From NCBI GenBank assembly GCA_965153355.1, contig OZ231126.1, forward strand, positions 52,018,001 through 52,082,000: a stretch of DNA of 64,000 nt, in the 5' to 3' direction. Below, in pieces: positions 10,313-25,657 of this stretch. This stretch comes from Flaccisagitta enflata. Its lineage: Eukaryota > Chaetognatha > Sagittoidea > Aphragmophora. How positions within the stretch are numbered: the first letter of the stretch is position 1; every line of letters starts with the position of its first letter. Under the pieces are notes generated by a model that was given only the letters and a program-made list of their open reading frames with translations, ran no database searches and was not told where the DNA came from. Both the position numbers and the translations under genes were made by a program.

Positions 10313-11035
10313 AACTAGTCATCCAAGGATCGCACATGGTCAGCGGTACCCGATGCCCTGCTTGGCTGGAGGATCAGGTGAAGTGTGTGAAGAGAGGCAG
10401 CGGCCCTAAGGTCATGTCCTGTAGGCCACAGGAATTTCCAGATGTCCTGAGAGTAAATAGAATCAGGCCCAATAGGTAATCTACAAGGGGATTGAGTCTG
10501 GGGAAAAAGATTGGCAGCTCAGCACAGATTGAGGCTTAGTAGGCCTGAGGCCCAGTGATTTGAGGCCTGGAACACAGATTTGAGGTCTGGAGAGCGATTT
10601 GAGGCCTGGAACACAGATTTGAGGCCTGGAAAGCTGATTTGAGGCCTGGGGCAGGTTTGAGGCCTGGAACACAGATTTGAGGCCTGGAGAGCTGATTCGA
10701 GGCCTTGAGAGCTGATTTGAGCCCAGGAGAGCTGATTTGAGGCCTGGAGAGCTGATTTGAGGCCTGGAGAGCTGATTTGAGGGCTTAGGAGACGAGCCTG
10801 AACGCCAAACAGGGCAGACGGATGAAGGACGGGATGGAAGTGACTGGACGGAAGGACGGATGGAAGAACGGACGGACGGATCGCCGCCTGGAAATTCCCT
10901 GTGTCCTAGAGGAGATCGGCCCTCAAATGCCGCTGCCCAAAAAGGTGAGTTAGTGTACATGTGGGGATGAGATGATGAGAGGGGCAGTGGACCACAGGCA
11001 GTGGCCTTGGATGGGCCGATCACCTATGATTTCAC
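10313..11035 (-). mobile_element. Family F element, copy F5
   Basis: The 3' end (minus strand) is GATCCTTGGATGACTAGT preceded by the GGTACCGCTGACC block (plus 10338-10352). The terminal hairpin is ATCC-TT-GGAT instead of CGC-TTTT-GCG. A degenerate GGCAGCGGCC block follows at 10396. About 12 units of GAGAGCTGATTTGAGGCCTG fill 10540-10790, and a second end lies at 11014 (GGGCCGATCACCTATGATTT). Confidence 0.65.
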
Positions 11036-11131
11036 ACTGGACAAAGATTTGTGGGTCTGTGGATTTTTTTCCTGGCTAGCCTGTTTTCACGGTAATTACT
11101 TCATTTTTCTATTGTGAACTTCTTCTGATTC

Positions 11132-11373
11132 AACAAGGCCGGATACACGGTCAATAGGTAGTCGCTGGCGGGTGGGCAGGGGCAGCCGGCAATAACGCTG
11201 GTGGCCAGGGGCAGTTTTGGATAGGGCGGGAGCAGGGGGCTGAGCAGGAGCAGTGGCATTCAGAAATCACCACTTCAGTCGATTTCGCGTTATCCAAAAT
11301 TTCGCGTTACAGACCTTCCTTCCTTCCTACGTACACAGCCTCTTTTAGAGTCGCTTAGCCATCGACTAGAAAC
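11132..11373 (+). mobile_element. Family H element, copy H9
   Basis: The 5' end is AACAAGGCCGGATACACGGT and the word is GTCGCTGGC (11161-11169) before GGGTGGGCAG. The 3' end is AGTCGCTTAGCCATCGACT. The outer arm complement is GTCGATGGC, which shares the altered TGGC ending with the word; the inner arm does not. Confidence 0.7.
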
Positions 11374-11375
11374 GT

Positions 11376-11790
11376 CATGATTTTAAAACCGATTCTTACC
11401 ACTACACGTCCGGGGATGTGGTAGATGTGGTATCCCATACATCCATGGTATCGAAATGGGGACACAAAAGAAGAAATTATGTATGTGACTCGAGGTCACA
11501 ACATGCCATCTTGGAAGGAAGACGGAAAAGACCTTTTTGGAGGGAAGGGGGTAAGGGTCAGTACCATTTCCAGAATTATTCAGCCGTTCTTTGTTTGGCC
11601 TGATTTTTCTTACTCAAACAAACAGTAATCTTAGAATCATGAGCTCATGGTCAATCATCAACCGTCAGCCATCAACATTCATTTAGAAAAGGTCTTTGTT
11701 TTGATGTTTGTCATAAACAGTTACACCCCATTACAACAGACCCAAGAGTAATAGAAATCCTCCAATAAATGAGGCATGCCATTTCTTTGT
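11376..11790. other. Unique sequence, nothing recognised
   Basis: Short overlapping frames near 11418-11628 have no recognisable content. Confidence 0.35.
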
Positions 11791-11791
11791 A

Positions 11792-12147
11792 TTTTTAGTC
11801 ACGTGCTAGACTACTGAACACCCCGCTTTGTCGGTCGGTCGGTCGGTTTGTTGTTTGATTGTTTTGTTGTTTGCTTGGTCGGTCGGTCCCTGTTTTACTT
11901 TTTTGTCGTTTATAAGCTTTTTGGGATCACAGCTCCCTCCCAAATGCCATTATAAGTCAATATAAGTAATTCCTAGTTATTCTAAGTCAGTCTCAGTCAT
12001 TTTTAGTTATATTTAGTCCATCAGGTCAATTCAAGTCATTTCATAACTTTTTAAGTCATTTAAGTCATCTTGAGTCATTTAAAGTCAATTCAAGTCATCT
12101 TATGTTATCTATGTCCCGCACGCGACTTATAAGCGTAGGCCGTGTTT
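11792..12147 (-). mobile_element. Family H element, copy H10 (AAATGACTT subtype)
   Basis: Minus-strand 5' end AACACGGCCTACGCTTATAA, word GTCGCGTGC. A tandem 7-9-bp AAATGACTT-like array follows, then CCGACCGACCGACAAAG and the 3' hairpin AGTCTAGCACGTGACT before AAAA. The hairpin arm has one G-to-A change relative to the word, consistent with CpG decay. Confidence 0.65.
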
Positions 12148-12232
12148 AAGCATGGCAGAAACTTCTGACCGCTTTGCTTTTCTGCTTTTAAAAAAGGTAT
12201 TTTTTTGACTCCACTAAACTGGATTTAGAGCA

Positions 12233-12486
12233 AACAAGGCCAACACCTTACAGTCGCGTGCGGTTGTTAAGACTAAAATACCAAAAGACTAAAAGACTGA
12301 AAGACTAAAAGACTAAAAGACCAAAAGACTAAAAGACTAAATGTAAATTGTCTTGAAATAACTTGAAATAACTTAAAATACCGTAAAATGACGAAAAAAA
12401 GCTAACGAAAGCAAAGTGTGACCGATCACCGACTGACAGACAAACGGACAGAGCAGGTTGTAGAGTCGCGTGCACGCGACTAAAAA
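12233..12486 (+). mobile_element. Family H element, copy H11 (AAATGACTT subtype)
   Basis: It begins AACAAGGCCAACACCTTACA, word GTCGCGTGC. An (AGACTAAA)n array fills 12270-12345. The 3' end is the perfect 18-bp palindrome AGTCGCGTGCACGCGACT followed by AAAAA. Word and outer arm match exactly. Confidence 0.75.
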
Positions 12487-12647
12487 GTGGTTGTTGATCC
12501 GAATGGATAAATATTCAGCCTAGGCGTCTGATCTGTCAATCCGTATGAAATAAGGCACCTTCAGTGTAAGGCTTCATTCTGCTCAGTACCTTGACTTGCG
12601 CTCTGATAATCTCAGCTGTATCTTAGAATAGCAGCCCAAAGGCAGAA

Positions 12648-12740
12648 CATGGTCAGCGGTACCCGGACCCTGCTTGTTGTTTGCAAGTTAAATTGAGGGT
12701 GAAGCAAGGCCCTAAAAGGGACAAAGTCTTGTAGAACACA
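12648..12740 (-). mobile_element. Family F 3'-end fragment, copy F6
   Basis: Plus-strand ACATGGTCAGCGGTACCCGG at 12648 and AAGGCCCTAAAAGGGAC at 12706 match the terminal blocks of family F. No minisatellite is attached; the 144-bp satellite follows soon after. Confidence 0.5.
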
Positions 12741-12875
12741 AGGGGGTCTGTCCATCTTTCCATCCACCCATCCTGTTGTCCAGGATATGTATCCCAGAGG
12801 CTCTGGATTATGGAGACCCGGAATTGTGCCATGAAGACTTGGATCGAGGTCCATGGGGATCAGGATCTAGGACTC

Positions 12876-15800
12876 TGCCCCTATCTCTCCATGTATGAGG
12901 AGGGGTCTGATATATTTCATAGGGGTCTGTTGGAGGTCATCCCCGTGATTATAGATAGGGGTCTGATAGATTTCATGGGGGTCTGATTGAGGTCATCCCT
13001 ATGACCTAAGATAGGGGTCTGCTAGATCTAGTCGGGGTCTGATGGAGATTATCCCCATTATAGTAAAGATGATTCTGCCCATCATCTTTCCCTGTATAAG
13101 GAGGGGTCTGATAGATTTCATAGGGGTCTGATGGAGGTCATCCCCTTGATTAGAGAGTGGGGTCTGATAGATTTAGTAGGGGTCTGATGGAGATCATCCC
13201 CATGACAGTAGAGTCTGCCCAATATCTCTTCATGTATGAGGAGGGGTCTGATAGATTTCATAGGGGTCTGTTGGAGGTCATCCCCGTGATTATAGATAGG
13301 GGTCTGATGGATTTAGTAGGGTTCTGATGGAGATCATCCCCATGACAGTAAAGTAGAGTCTGCCCAATATCTCTCCATGTATGAGGAGGGGTCTGATATA
13401 TTTCATAGGGGTCTGTTAGAGGTCATCCCCGTGATTATGGATAGGGGTCTGATAGATTTAGTAGGGGTCTGATGGGCATCATCCCCATGATAGTAAAGTA
13501 GAGTCTGCGCAATATCTTTCCATGTATGAGGAGGGGTCTGATAGATTTCATAGGGGTCTGTTGGAGGTCATCCCTGTGATATAGATAGGGGTCTGATGGA
13601 TCTAGTAGGGGTCTGATGGATATCATCCCTATAATTGTAAAGTAGAGTCGGCACAATATCTCTTGATGTATAAGGAGGGGTCTGATAGATTTCATGGGGG
13701 TCTGATGGAGGTCATCCCTGTAACTATAGATTGGGGTCTGCTAGATCGGGTAGGGTCTGATGGAGATCATCCCCATGATAGTAAAGATGATTCTGCCCAT
13801 CATCTTTCCCTGTTTAAGGAGGGGTCTGATAGATTTCATGGGGGTCTGATGGAGGTCATCCCCTTGATTAGAGAGTGGGATCTGATAGATTTAGTAGGGG
13901 TGTGATGGAGATCATCCCCATGACAGTAAAGTAGAGTCTGCCCAATATCTCTTCATGTATGAGGAGGGGTCTGATATATTTCATAGGGGTCTGTTGGAGG
14001 TCATCCCCGTGATTATAGATAGGGGTCTGATAGATTTAGTAGGGGTCTGATGGGCATCATCCCCATGATAGTAAAGTAGAGTCTGCGCAATATCTCTCCA
14101 TGTATGAGGAGGGGTCTGATAGATTTCCTAGGGGTCTGTTGGAGGTCATCCCTCTGATTATAGATAGGGGTGTGATGGATCTAGTAGGGGTCTGATGGAG
14201 ATCGTCCCTATGATTGTAAAGTAGAGTCGGCACAATATCTCTTGATGTATAAGGAGGGGTCTGATAGATTTCATGAAGGTCTGATGGAGGTCATCCCTGT
14301 AACTATAGATTGGGGTCTGCTAGATCGGGTAGGGGTCTGATGGAGATCATCCCCATGATAGTAAAGATGATTCTGCCCATCATCTTTCCCTGTATAAGGA
14401 GGGGTCTGATAGATTTCATGGGGGTCTGATGGAGGTCATCCCCTTGATTAGAGAGTGGGGTCTGATAGATTTAGTAGGGGTCTGATGGAGATCATCCCCA
14501 TGACAGTAAAGTAGAGTCTGCCCAATATCTCTCCATGTATGAGGAGGGGTCTGATATATTTCATAGGGGTCTGTTGGAGGTCATCCCCGTGATTATAGAT
14601 AGGGGTCTGATAGATTTCATGGGGGTCTGATTGAGGTCATCCCTATGACCTAAGATAGGGGTCTGCTAGATCTAGTCGGGGTCTGATGGAGATTATCCCC
14701 ATTATAGTAAAGATGATTCTGCCCATCATCTTTCCCTGTATAAGGAGGGGTCTGATAGATTTCATAGGGGTCTGATGGAGGTCATCCCCTTGATTAGAGA
14801 GTGGGGTCTGATAGATTTAGTAGGGGTCTGATGGAGATCATCCCCATGACAGCAGAGTCTGCCCAATATCTCTTCATGTATGAGGAGGGGTCTGATAGAT
14901 TTCATAGGGGTCTGTTGGAGGTCATCCCCGTGATTATAGATAGGGGTCTGATGGATTTAGTAGGGTTCTGATGGAGATCATCCCCATGACAGTAAAGTAG
15001 AGTCTGCCCAATATCTCTCCATGTATGAGGAGGGGTCTGATATATTTCATAGGGGTCTGTTGGAGGTCATCCCCGTGATTATGGATAGGGGTCTGATAGA
15101 TTTAGTAGGGGTCTGATGGGCATCATCCCCATGATAGTAAAGTAGAGTCTGCAATATCTTTCATGAGGAGGGGTCTGATAGATTTATAGGGGCTGTTGGA
15201 GGTCATCCTGTGATTATAGATAGGGGTCTGATGGATCTAGTAGGGTCTGATGGAGAATCATCCCTATGATTGTGAAGTGAGTCGCCAATCATCTTTCTTG
15301 ATGTATAGAGGGGTCTGATAGATTTCATGGGGGTCTGATGGAGGTCATCTCTGTAACTATAGATTGGGGTCTGCTAGATCGGGTAGGGTCTGATGGAGAT
15401 CATCCCCATGATAGTAAAGATGATTCTGCCCATCATCTTTCCCTGTTTAAGGAGGGGTCTGATAGATTTCATGGGGGTCTGATGGAAGTCATCCCCTTGA
15501 TTAGAGAGTGGGGTCTGATAGATTTAGTAGGGGTCTGATGGAGATCATCCCCATGACAGTAAAGTAGAGTCTGCCCAATATCTCTCCATGTATGAGGAGG
15601 GGTCTGATATATTTCATAGGGGTCTGTTGGAGGTCATCCCCGTGATTATAGATAGGGGTCTGATAGATTTAGTAGGGGTCTGATGGGCATCATCCCCATG
15701 ATAGTAAAGTAGAGTCTGCGCAATATCTCTCCATGTATGAGGAGGGGTCTGATAGATTTCATAGGGGTCTGTTGGAGGTCATCCCTGTGATTATAGATAG

Positions 15801-18465
15801 GGGTGTGATGGATCTAGTAGGGGTCTGATGGAGATCGTCCCTATGATTGTAAAGTAGAGTCGGCACAATATCTCTCGATGTATAAGGAGGGGTCTGATAG
15901 ATTTCATGAAGGTCTGATGGAGGTCATCCCTGTAACTATAGATTGGGGTCTTCTAGATCGGGTAGGGGTCTGATGGAGATCATCCCCATGATAGTAAAGA
16001 TGATTCTGCCCATCATCTTTCCCTGTATAAGGAGGGGTCTGATAGATTTCATGGGGGTCTGATGGAGGTCATCCCCTTGATTAGAGAGTGGGGTCTGATA
16101 GATTTAGTAAGGGTCTGATGGAGATCATCCCCATCACAGTAGAGTCTGCCCAATATCTCTTCATGTATGAGAGGTCTGATGATTTCATAGGGGTCTGTTG
16201 GAGGTCATCCGTGATTATAGATAGGGGTCTGATGGATCTTGTAGGGGTCTATGGACATCATCCCATAATAGTGTTAGACTTTGCCCAATATCTCTCCATG
16301 TATGGGGAGGGGTCTGATGATTTTATAAGGGTCTGATGGAGGTCATCCCTGTGATTATAGAAAGGGGTCTGATAGATTTAGTAGGGGTCTGAGGTATCAT
16401 CCCATGATAGTAAAGTAGAGTCTGCGCAATATCTCTCCATGTATGAGGAGGGTCTGATAGATTTCATAGGGTGCTGGAGGTCATCCCTGTGATTATAGAT
16501 AGGGGTCTGATGGATCTAGTAGGGGCCTGATGGAGATCATCCTATGATTGTAAAGTAGAGTCGGCACATTATCTCTTGATGTATAAGGAGGTCTGATAGA
16601 TTCTGTGGGGTCTGATGGAGGTCATCCCTGTAACTATAGATAGGGGTCTGCTAGATTGGGTAGGGGTCTGATAGAGATCATCCCTATGATAGTAATGATG
16701 ATTCTGCCCCTCTTCTCCCCCTGTATAAGGAGGGGTCTGATAAATTTCATAGGGGTCTGATGGAGGTCATCCCCTTGATTAGAGAGTGGGGTCTGATGGA
16801 TTTAGTAGGGGTCTGATGGAGATCATCCCCATGACATTAAAGTAGAGTCTGCCCAATATCTCTCCATGTATGAGGAGGGTTTTGATATATTTCATAGGGG
16901 TCTGTAGGAGGTCATCCCCGTGATTATAGATAGGGGTCTGATAGATTTAGTAGGGGTCTGACGGGCATCATCCCCATGATAGTAAAGTAGAGTCTGCGCA
17001 ATATCTCTCCATGTATGAGGAGGGGTCTGATAGATTTCATAGGGGTCTGTTGGAGGTCATCCCTGTGATTATAGATAGGGGTCTGATGGATCTAGTAGGG
17101 GTCTGATGGAGATCATCCCTATGATTGTAAAGTAGAGTCGGCACAATATCTCTTGATGTATAGGGAGGGGTCTGATAGATTTCATGGGGGTCTGATGGAG
17201 GTCATCCCTGTAACTATAGATTGGGGTCTGCTAGATCGGGTAGGGTCTGATGGAGATCATCCCCATGATAGTAAAGATGATTCTGCCCATCATCTTTCCC
17301 TGTTTAAGGAGGGGTCTGATAGATTTCATGGGGGTCTGATGGAGGTCATCCCCTTGATTAGAGAGTGGGGTCTGATAGATTTAGTAGGGGTCTGATGGAG
17401 ATCATCCCCATGACAGTAAAGTAGAGTCTGCGCAATATCTCTCCATGTATGAGGAGGGGTCTGATAGATTTCATAGGGGTCTGTTGGAGGTCATCCCTGT
17501 GATTATAGATAGGGGTCTGATGGATCTAGTAGGGGTCTGATGGAGATCATCCCTATGATTGTAAAGTAGAGTCGGCACAATATCTCTTGATGTATAAGGA
17601 GGGGTCTGATAGATTTCATGAAGGTCTGATGGAGGTCATCCCTGTAACTATAGATTGGGGTCTGCTAGATCGGGTAGGGGTCTGATGGAGATCATCCCCA
17701 TGATAGTAAAGATGATTCTGCCCATCATCTTTCCCTGTATAAGGAGGGGTCTGATAGATTTCATGGGGGTCTGATGGAGGTCATCCCCTTGATTAGAGAG
17801 TGGGGTCTGATAGATTTAGTAGGGGTCTGATGGAGATCATCCCCATGACAGTAGAGTCTGCCCAATATCTCTTCATGTATGAGGAGGGGTCTGATAGATT
17901 TCATAGGGGTCTGTTGGAGGTCATCCCCGTGATTATAGATAGGGGTCTGATGGATCTTGTAGGGGTCTGATGGAGATCATCCCCATAATAGTTAAGTAGA
18001 CTTTGCCCAATATCTCTCCATGTATGGGGAGGGGTCTGATAGATTTTATAAGGGTCTGATGGAGGTCATCCCTGTGATTATAGAAAGGGGTCTGATAGAT
18101 TTAGTAGGGGTCTGATGGGTATCATCCCCATGATAGTAAAGTAGAGTCTGCGCAATATCTCTCCATGTATGAGGAGGGGTCTGATAGATTTCATAGGGGT
18201 CTGATGGAGGTCATCCCTGTGATTATAGATGGGGGTCTGATGGATCTAGTAGGGGTCTGATGGAGATCATCCCCATGATTGTAAAGAAGAGTCTGCACAT
18301 TCTCTCTTCATGTATAAGGAGGGGTCTGATAGATTTCGTGGGGGTCTGATGGAGGCCATCCCCAAATCTATAAAGCAGGGGTCTGATAGGGGTCTGTTAC
18401 TCATCATCCCCTTCAACTAGCAATTTTCTTAGCAGAGGGGTCTGTTGGCTGAGGGGTCTGATAAA
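12876..18465. repeat. ~144-bp satellite, about 39 monomers, with higher-order repeats
   Basis: The monomer has two ~70-bp halves, each with GGGGTCTGAT-type boxes about 25 bp apart and ending in a GATCATCCCCATGA-like phrase. The register mark CTCTCCATGTATGAGG recurs every 144-145 bp (13371, 13516, 13660). Rare variants recur together at longer spacing: GTCGGGGTCTGATGGAGATT at 13031 and 14675 (1,644 bp), and CCCTGTTTAAGG at about 13808, 15441 and 17298 (1.63 and 1.86 kb). This indicates a higher-order unit of 11-13 monomers. Short open frames inside are by-products. Confidence 0.95.
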
Positions 18466-19221
18466 ACACAAAAACCTCGTTATTTTCAATTTCCATTTCA
18501 TTTCCAGTTTTTTTTTCTTTTTTTTTCTTTTCTTTCTATGACTATTAATTCTTTGTTTTGATGAAACGCAAATCCCGCCTTGATACTTACTGAACTCATT
18601 CCAAACTCATCGAGGCTGCCGGCGCCGGTGGTGGCTGCATCGCCGAGACTCGAGCGCCGCCACGGCTTCGGCTACAGCTACTGCTGCAGCAAAAGCTACG
18701 TGGAGATACGAGGGAAAAATTCCATCAAGACAATTCTATCACAATTGTTTTAACTTTTTTTCTAATTCTTCAATCAATGTAAGCTCTACCACAGTCCCAT
18801 CATTTATACGAAATCAGGAAATAGAATGATTTTAGGCCCAAAATCATTTGTCTTTTACCAAAAATTGATGTAGATAGACCCAATTCATCCCTTTGGTTTA
18901 GTTTCAGGGCAGGGCATTCATATAGAGTACAAGGTATAAACCTCAGAGTACTAAATGAACTCAAAAGTGCAATTTTAAGAGATCTAGGAAAATGGAGTAA
19001 AAATACCCTCATACATAAAATGCAAAATTCAGGGCCGTCAGCCATGACAATGCAAGACGGAGACTTGAACTATATGGTCAGTAGATGATAGAACCTAAAT
19101 GTTTAAGCGGCTAAGATTTTCTACTAAGAAAACATCTTTCAAACAGATCTAGTTTTATGGCGCAAATCACCTAATTCCATTCTATTTCCTAGACTTGTGG
19201 GGGTGCTAAAGCATTATCTCA
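18466..19221. other. Unique sequence flanking the satellite
   Basis: A small GC-rich island at 18610-18700 (GCCGGCGCCGGTGGTGGCTG, CTACTGCTGCAGC) contrasts with AT-rich surroundings. The frames across it give an Ala/Gly/Arg-rich peptide with no recognisable domain. Confidence 0.35.
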
Positions 19222-19225
19222 ATGG

Positions 19226-19304
<79 letters not shown>

Positions 19305-19326
19305 ATTCTTTTTCTTGTTATTGATG

Positions 19327-19409
<83 letters not shown>

Positions 19410-19440
19410 CTGTTGTTGTTGTTATTGCTGTTGTTGTTGA
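19222..19440. repeat. (TTG)n microsatellite
   Basis: Two TTG blocks separated by TTATTCTTTTTCTTGTTATTG (19303-19327). Frames encode poly-Val, poly-Leu or poly-Cys. Confidence 0.97.
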
Positions 19441-20465
<1,025 letters not shown>

Positions 20466-20560
20466 CTTTTTCATGTCGCGCGCTACCGAGTCTATGAGCG
20501 TAAGGGGCTCTGTCCATTCGTCCGTTGGTCCATGGGTCACCTTTGAGTTGCTAAGTGTGA
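20466..20560 (-). mobile_element. Family H 3'-end remnant, copy H12
   Basis: GTCGCGCGCTACCGAGTCTA followed by TGTCCATTCGTCCGTTGGTC: a decayed minus-oriented 3' hairpin plus GGAC tract, without a recognisable 5' end. Confidence 0.45.
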
Positions 20561-20935
20561 AAATGCGCATTTAAGACGCCGTGGTTGTGATTCTGTGTGA
20601 GAGGGGGGGGGAAGAAGGGTTTTGCAAGCCCTTGTCCACGCGTCCGCTACGATTCTGTAACCCCGCGTTACTAGTTCATATATGTTATGCTATTGTACAC
20701 GTCAGGATACGACACAGTGTTTTTCTGTAACCTCAGCATGAACAATTCTTTCGATGTGAACTCGTTTTCCCTTTTTTTCTCTTTCACTTCTTCGACTCTT
20801 TTTTTTTATTTTGGCAAAGAACCAAAAAGACAAGAAGGACTTTCTCAATCTCTCATTCAGTGAATCTCATTCTTTCACTTTTTTTCCGTTCTGCGCAATT
20901 CAATATTCATTTCTCTCATTTTGTCACAGACTTTG

Positions 20936-21010
20936 TTTTTAGTCGAGTGCTACACGACTCTACAAGTCACTTTGTCCATTCCGTCCGTCGGTCCGTTGGT
21001 CCGACACAAT
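20936..21010 (-). mobile_element. Family H 3'-end fragment, copy H13
   Basis: TTTTTAGTCGAGTGCTACAC then GACTCTACAAGTCACTTTGT and GTCCGTCGGTCCGTTGG. The hairpin keeps only the outer AGTCG/CGACT pairs. The 5' end is not recognisable. Confidence 0.55.
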
Positions 21011-21740
<730 letters not shown>

Positions 21741-21773
21741 GCGCGTTCGTTAACACGCACACATCGAAAGCAT

Positions 21774-21982
21774 TTTTTTAGTCGACTCTATACCCGGCTT
21801 TGTCCGTCCGTCGGTTGGTCGGTTGGTCGGTTGGTCGGTTGGTCGGTTGGTCAGTCCCCATTTTACTTTTTTTATGTTTTTGCGGTCTTTGCCCTCACCG
21901 CTCCATGCCAAATGCTTTAGTAACTCAAATACTGCCCCTGCCCACCCACACGCGACTGAGATAGCCGTGTATCCGTGTATTC
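21774..21982 (-). mobile_element. Family H element, copy H14
   Basis: The plus-strand start TTTTTTTAGTCGACTCTATA shows the 3' hairpin collapsed to AGTCGACT (both inner arms deleted). (CGGTTGGT)n follows, and the 5' half is complete: GCCCCTGCCCACCCACACGC then GACTGAGATAGCCGTGTATC. The word is GTCGCGTGT. Confidence 0.7.
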
Positions 21983-22025
21983 TACTTCGGAACACCCTGG
22001 GTTACCGGTATGTTGTTTTTCGGCC

Positions 22026-22059
<34 letters not shown>

Positions 22060-22127
22060 CAGAATCCAGTCTTTTCGTTTTGGCGTCAATTTTTTGACAA
22101 TGACAGTAGCGATGAATCTTTGTTAAT

Positions 22128-24080
<1,953 letters not shown>

Positions 24081-24150
24081 TTTTTAGTCGCGTGCACGCG
24101 ACTCTACACCCCGCTTTGTCCGTCCGTCCGTCGGTTGGTCGGTCACACCA
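24081..24150 (-). mobile_element. Family H 3'-end fragment, copy H15
   Basis: Perfect hairpin AGTCGCGTGCACGCGACT at 24087 followed by CTACACCCCGCTTTGTCC and GTCCGTCCGTCGGTTGGTCG. The 5' half is missing. Confidence 0.65.
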
Positions 24151-24324
24151 GGCCTGTTGATCGTTCTTTTCTGCCGACAAGCAAAGACTTTCCCCTGAAC
24201 GCAGCCGACTTAACTTGGGGGTAGGCTCAGTAGCTAAAGAGCAGGTTACCTTATTTCGAATTTAATTGGGGTGACCTCATTTCGAATTTAATTGAGCCAC
24301 ACTACCACTGTTAGTTAACAAGTA

Positions 24325-24934
24325 CAACCTTGGAAATAAGTTTATCGCATCACTTATAGCCTCATATCTCCTTTACAAATAAAAAAATCTCAGAAAAATT
24401 GGTGAGATTCTGAAACGTCTTCAAATTTTCTAGCAGTTGGTGCCAACCGCGTTACTGTGCATCTAACCGTTTAGAAATGAGAGCTTAATGAAGTTAGATA
24501 CCTCTTTAGAAAAATAGCATAATGATTGCATTTTTGAAACGCAGTCCATGGGAGATGGCACACCCGCTCATCTGGCTGTTTCAACGAAGCAATGCCATCA
24601 AAGGCGCAGTGTCAAAGGTCAAAGGCTTCTCCAGTTAGCCCAGGAACAGCCCAGAACTCAAGCTGATTGAAACTCTCTGGTCCCAATTGAAGCAATGGCA
24701 AAGTCGAGAATGTGCAGATAACAGGACAAAAAAAATTGCGTTAAAGTCTGGAGGAAGATCACGCTATCATACCTTCAGTCGCAGTACCAAAGCATGCTGA
24801 GGCGCAGGGAAGCGTTTGGAAAGGTCAAGGAGGGCAAGACCAAGTATCAAGCTTGTCACGCACATGTTAATTGTACTATTTTGTCCATAAAATGCCCCTT
24901 AATCAATGATGCGATAAACTTTTTTCCAAGATAG
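24325..24934 (+). mobile_element. Tc1/mariner deletion derivative, copy A, with transposase remnant
   Basis: The terminal inverted repeats are CAACCTTGGAAATAAGTTTA at the left and the complement of CTATCTTGGAAAAAAGTTTA at the right, flanked by TA. The interior encodes a broken transposase. GDGTPAHLAV near 24550 resembles the second catalytic Asp region. NSPELKLIETLWSQLKQW (about 24640-24695) is the third catalytic block with its Glu. LQSQYQSMLRRREAFGKVKE then GKTKY (about 24774-24850) is the usual C-terminus. The N-terminal DNA-binding half and first Asp are deleted and the frame changes between blocks, so it is non-autonomous. Near-identical to copy B in inverse orientation. Confidence 0.9.
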
Positions 24935-24936
24935 TA

Positions 24937-25329
24937 ATGGGCCAGACAGTTGCCCTCAAATGACAAATCTCTGCCAGGCCGAGCCAACGCTGGCTCTCAC
25001 CTCAACTACAGCGCTCAGGAAAGTGTCATTGGTGAGAAGATCTTTCAATTCCAAAAAAAAAATTAATTTTTCATATTTATCATCATCAATATCAACTTTT
25101 TGGCGGGAGGCTACATGAAACACATGACGATGTTGGTAAGTTTTGCATGCGATTAGGATTTTCTTTTTTTGTTTTTAGTTCACAACATAAAGTATAAAGT
25201 TCTAATTATATTTTCAATTCAAACTCACAGTCTTCCAAATCTACTGGTAAACTACACCAGAGCAGTCATCAACTACAATATGCAAATGATATCAATGCTG
25301 ACTGTAATTATCATCATTACCATTTCGAT
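24937..25329. other. Unique AT-rich sequence
   Basis: Nothing recognised. Confidence 0.3.
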
Positions 25330-25530
25330 CTTCTCCTTCTTTATTTTTTTTTCTTTTTTTCTTTCTTCTTTTTCTTTTTCTTCTTTTTCTTCTTTTTCTT
25401 CTTTTTTTCTTCTTCTTCTTCTTCTTCTTCTTCTTCTTCTTCTTCTTCTGTTTTTGGGACCTGCCGACATCTCCCTTTCCCTGCCGAGAAGCGGCGCTGC
25501 CCGCTGCTCCAAAATCAAGAGGCCTGGGTC
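25330..25530. repeat. (CTT)n tract followed by a recurring GGCGCTGCCCGCTGCTCC block
   Basis: The TTC/CTTTTT array ends near 25449. Then come CTGCCGAGAAG and GGCGCTGCCCGCTGCTCC (25481-25510) and GGCCTGGGTCAC. The same order (CTT array, CTGCCTAGAAG, GGCGCTACCCGCTACTCC, GCCTGGTCAC) occurs at 38223-38372. The two loci share an unnamed repeat that probably feeds into a family H 5' end. Confidence 0.7.
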
Positions 25531-25539
25531 ACACTTTAC

Positions 25540-25657
25540 CTTTTTTTATCATTTCTATTTTTGGACCTCACTGCTGCTGCCCAAATGGTCTAGTGACCTC
25601 AAATATGGCCCCTGCCCACCTGCACGCGACTTGGGTAGCCGTGTTTCCGGCCTTGTT
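25540..25657 (-). mobile_element. Family H 5' half, copy H16
   Basis: Minus-strand AACAAGGCCGGAAACACGGC, word GTCGCGTGC, then AGGTGGGCAGGGGCC. The GGAC tract and 3' hairpin are absent. Confidence 0.65.

Noticed and set aside
13435-17395. Short ORFs of 66-86 codons with SDRFHGGLMEVIP-like repeats
   Set aside because: They are by-products of the 144-bp satellite; the frame is interrupted in most monomers.
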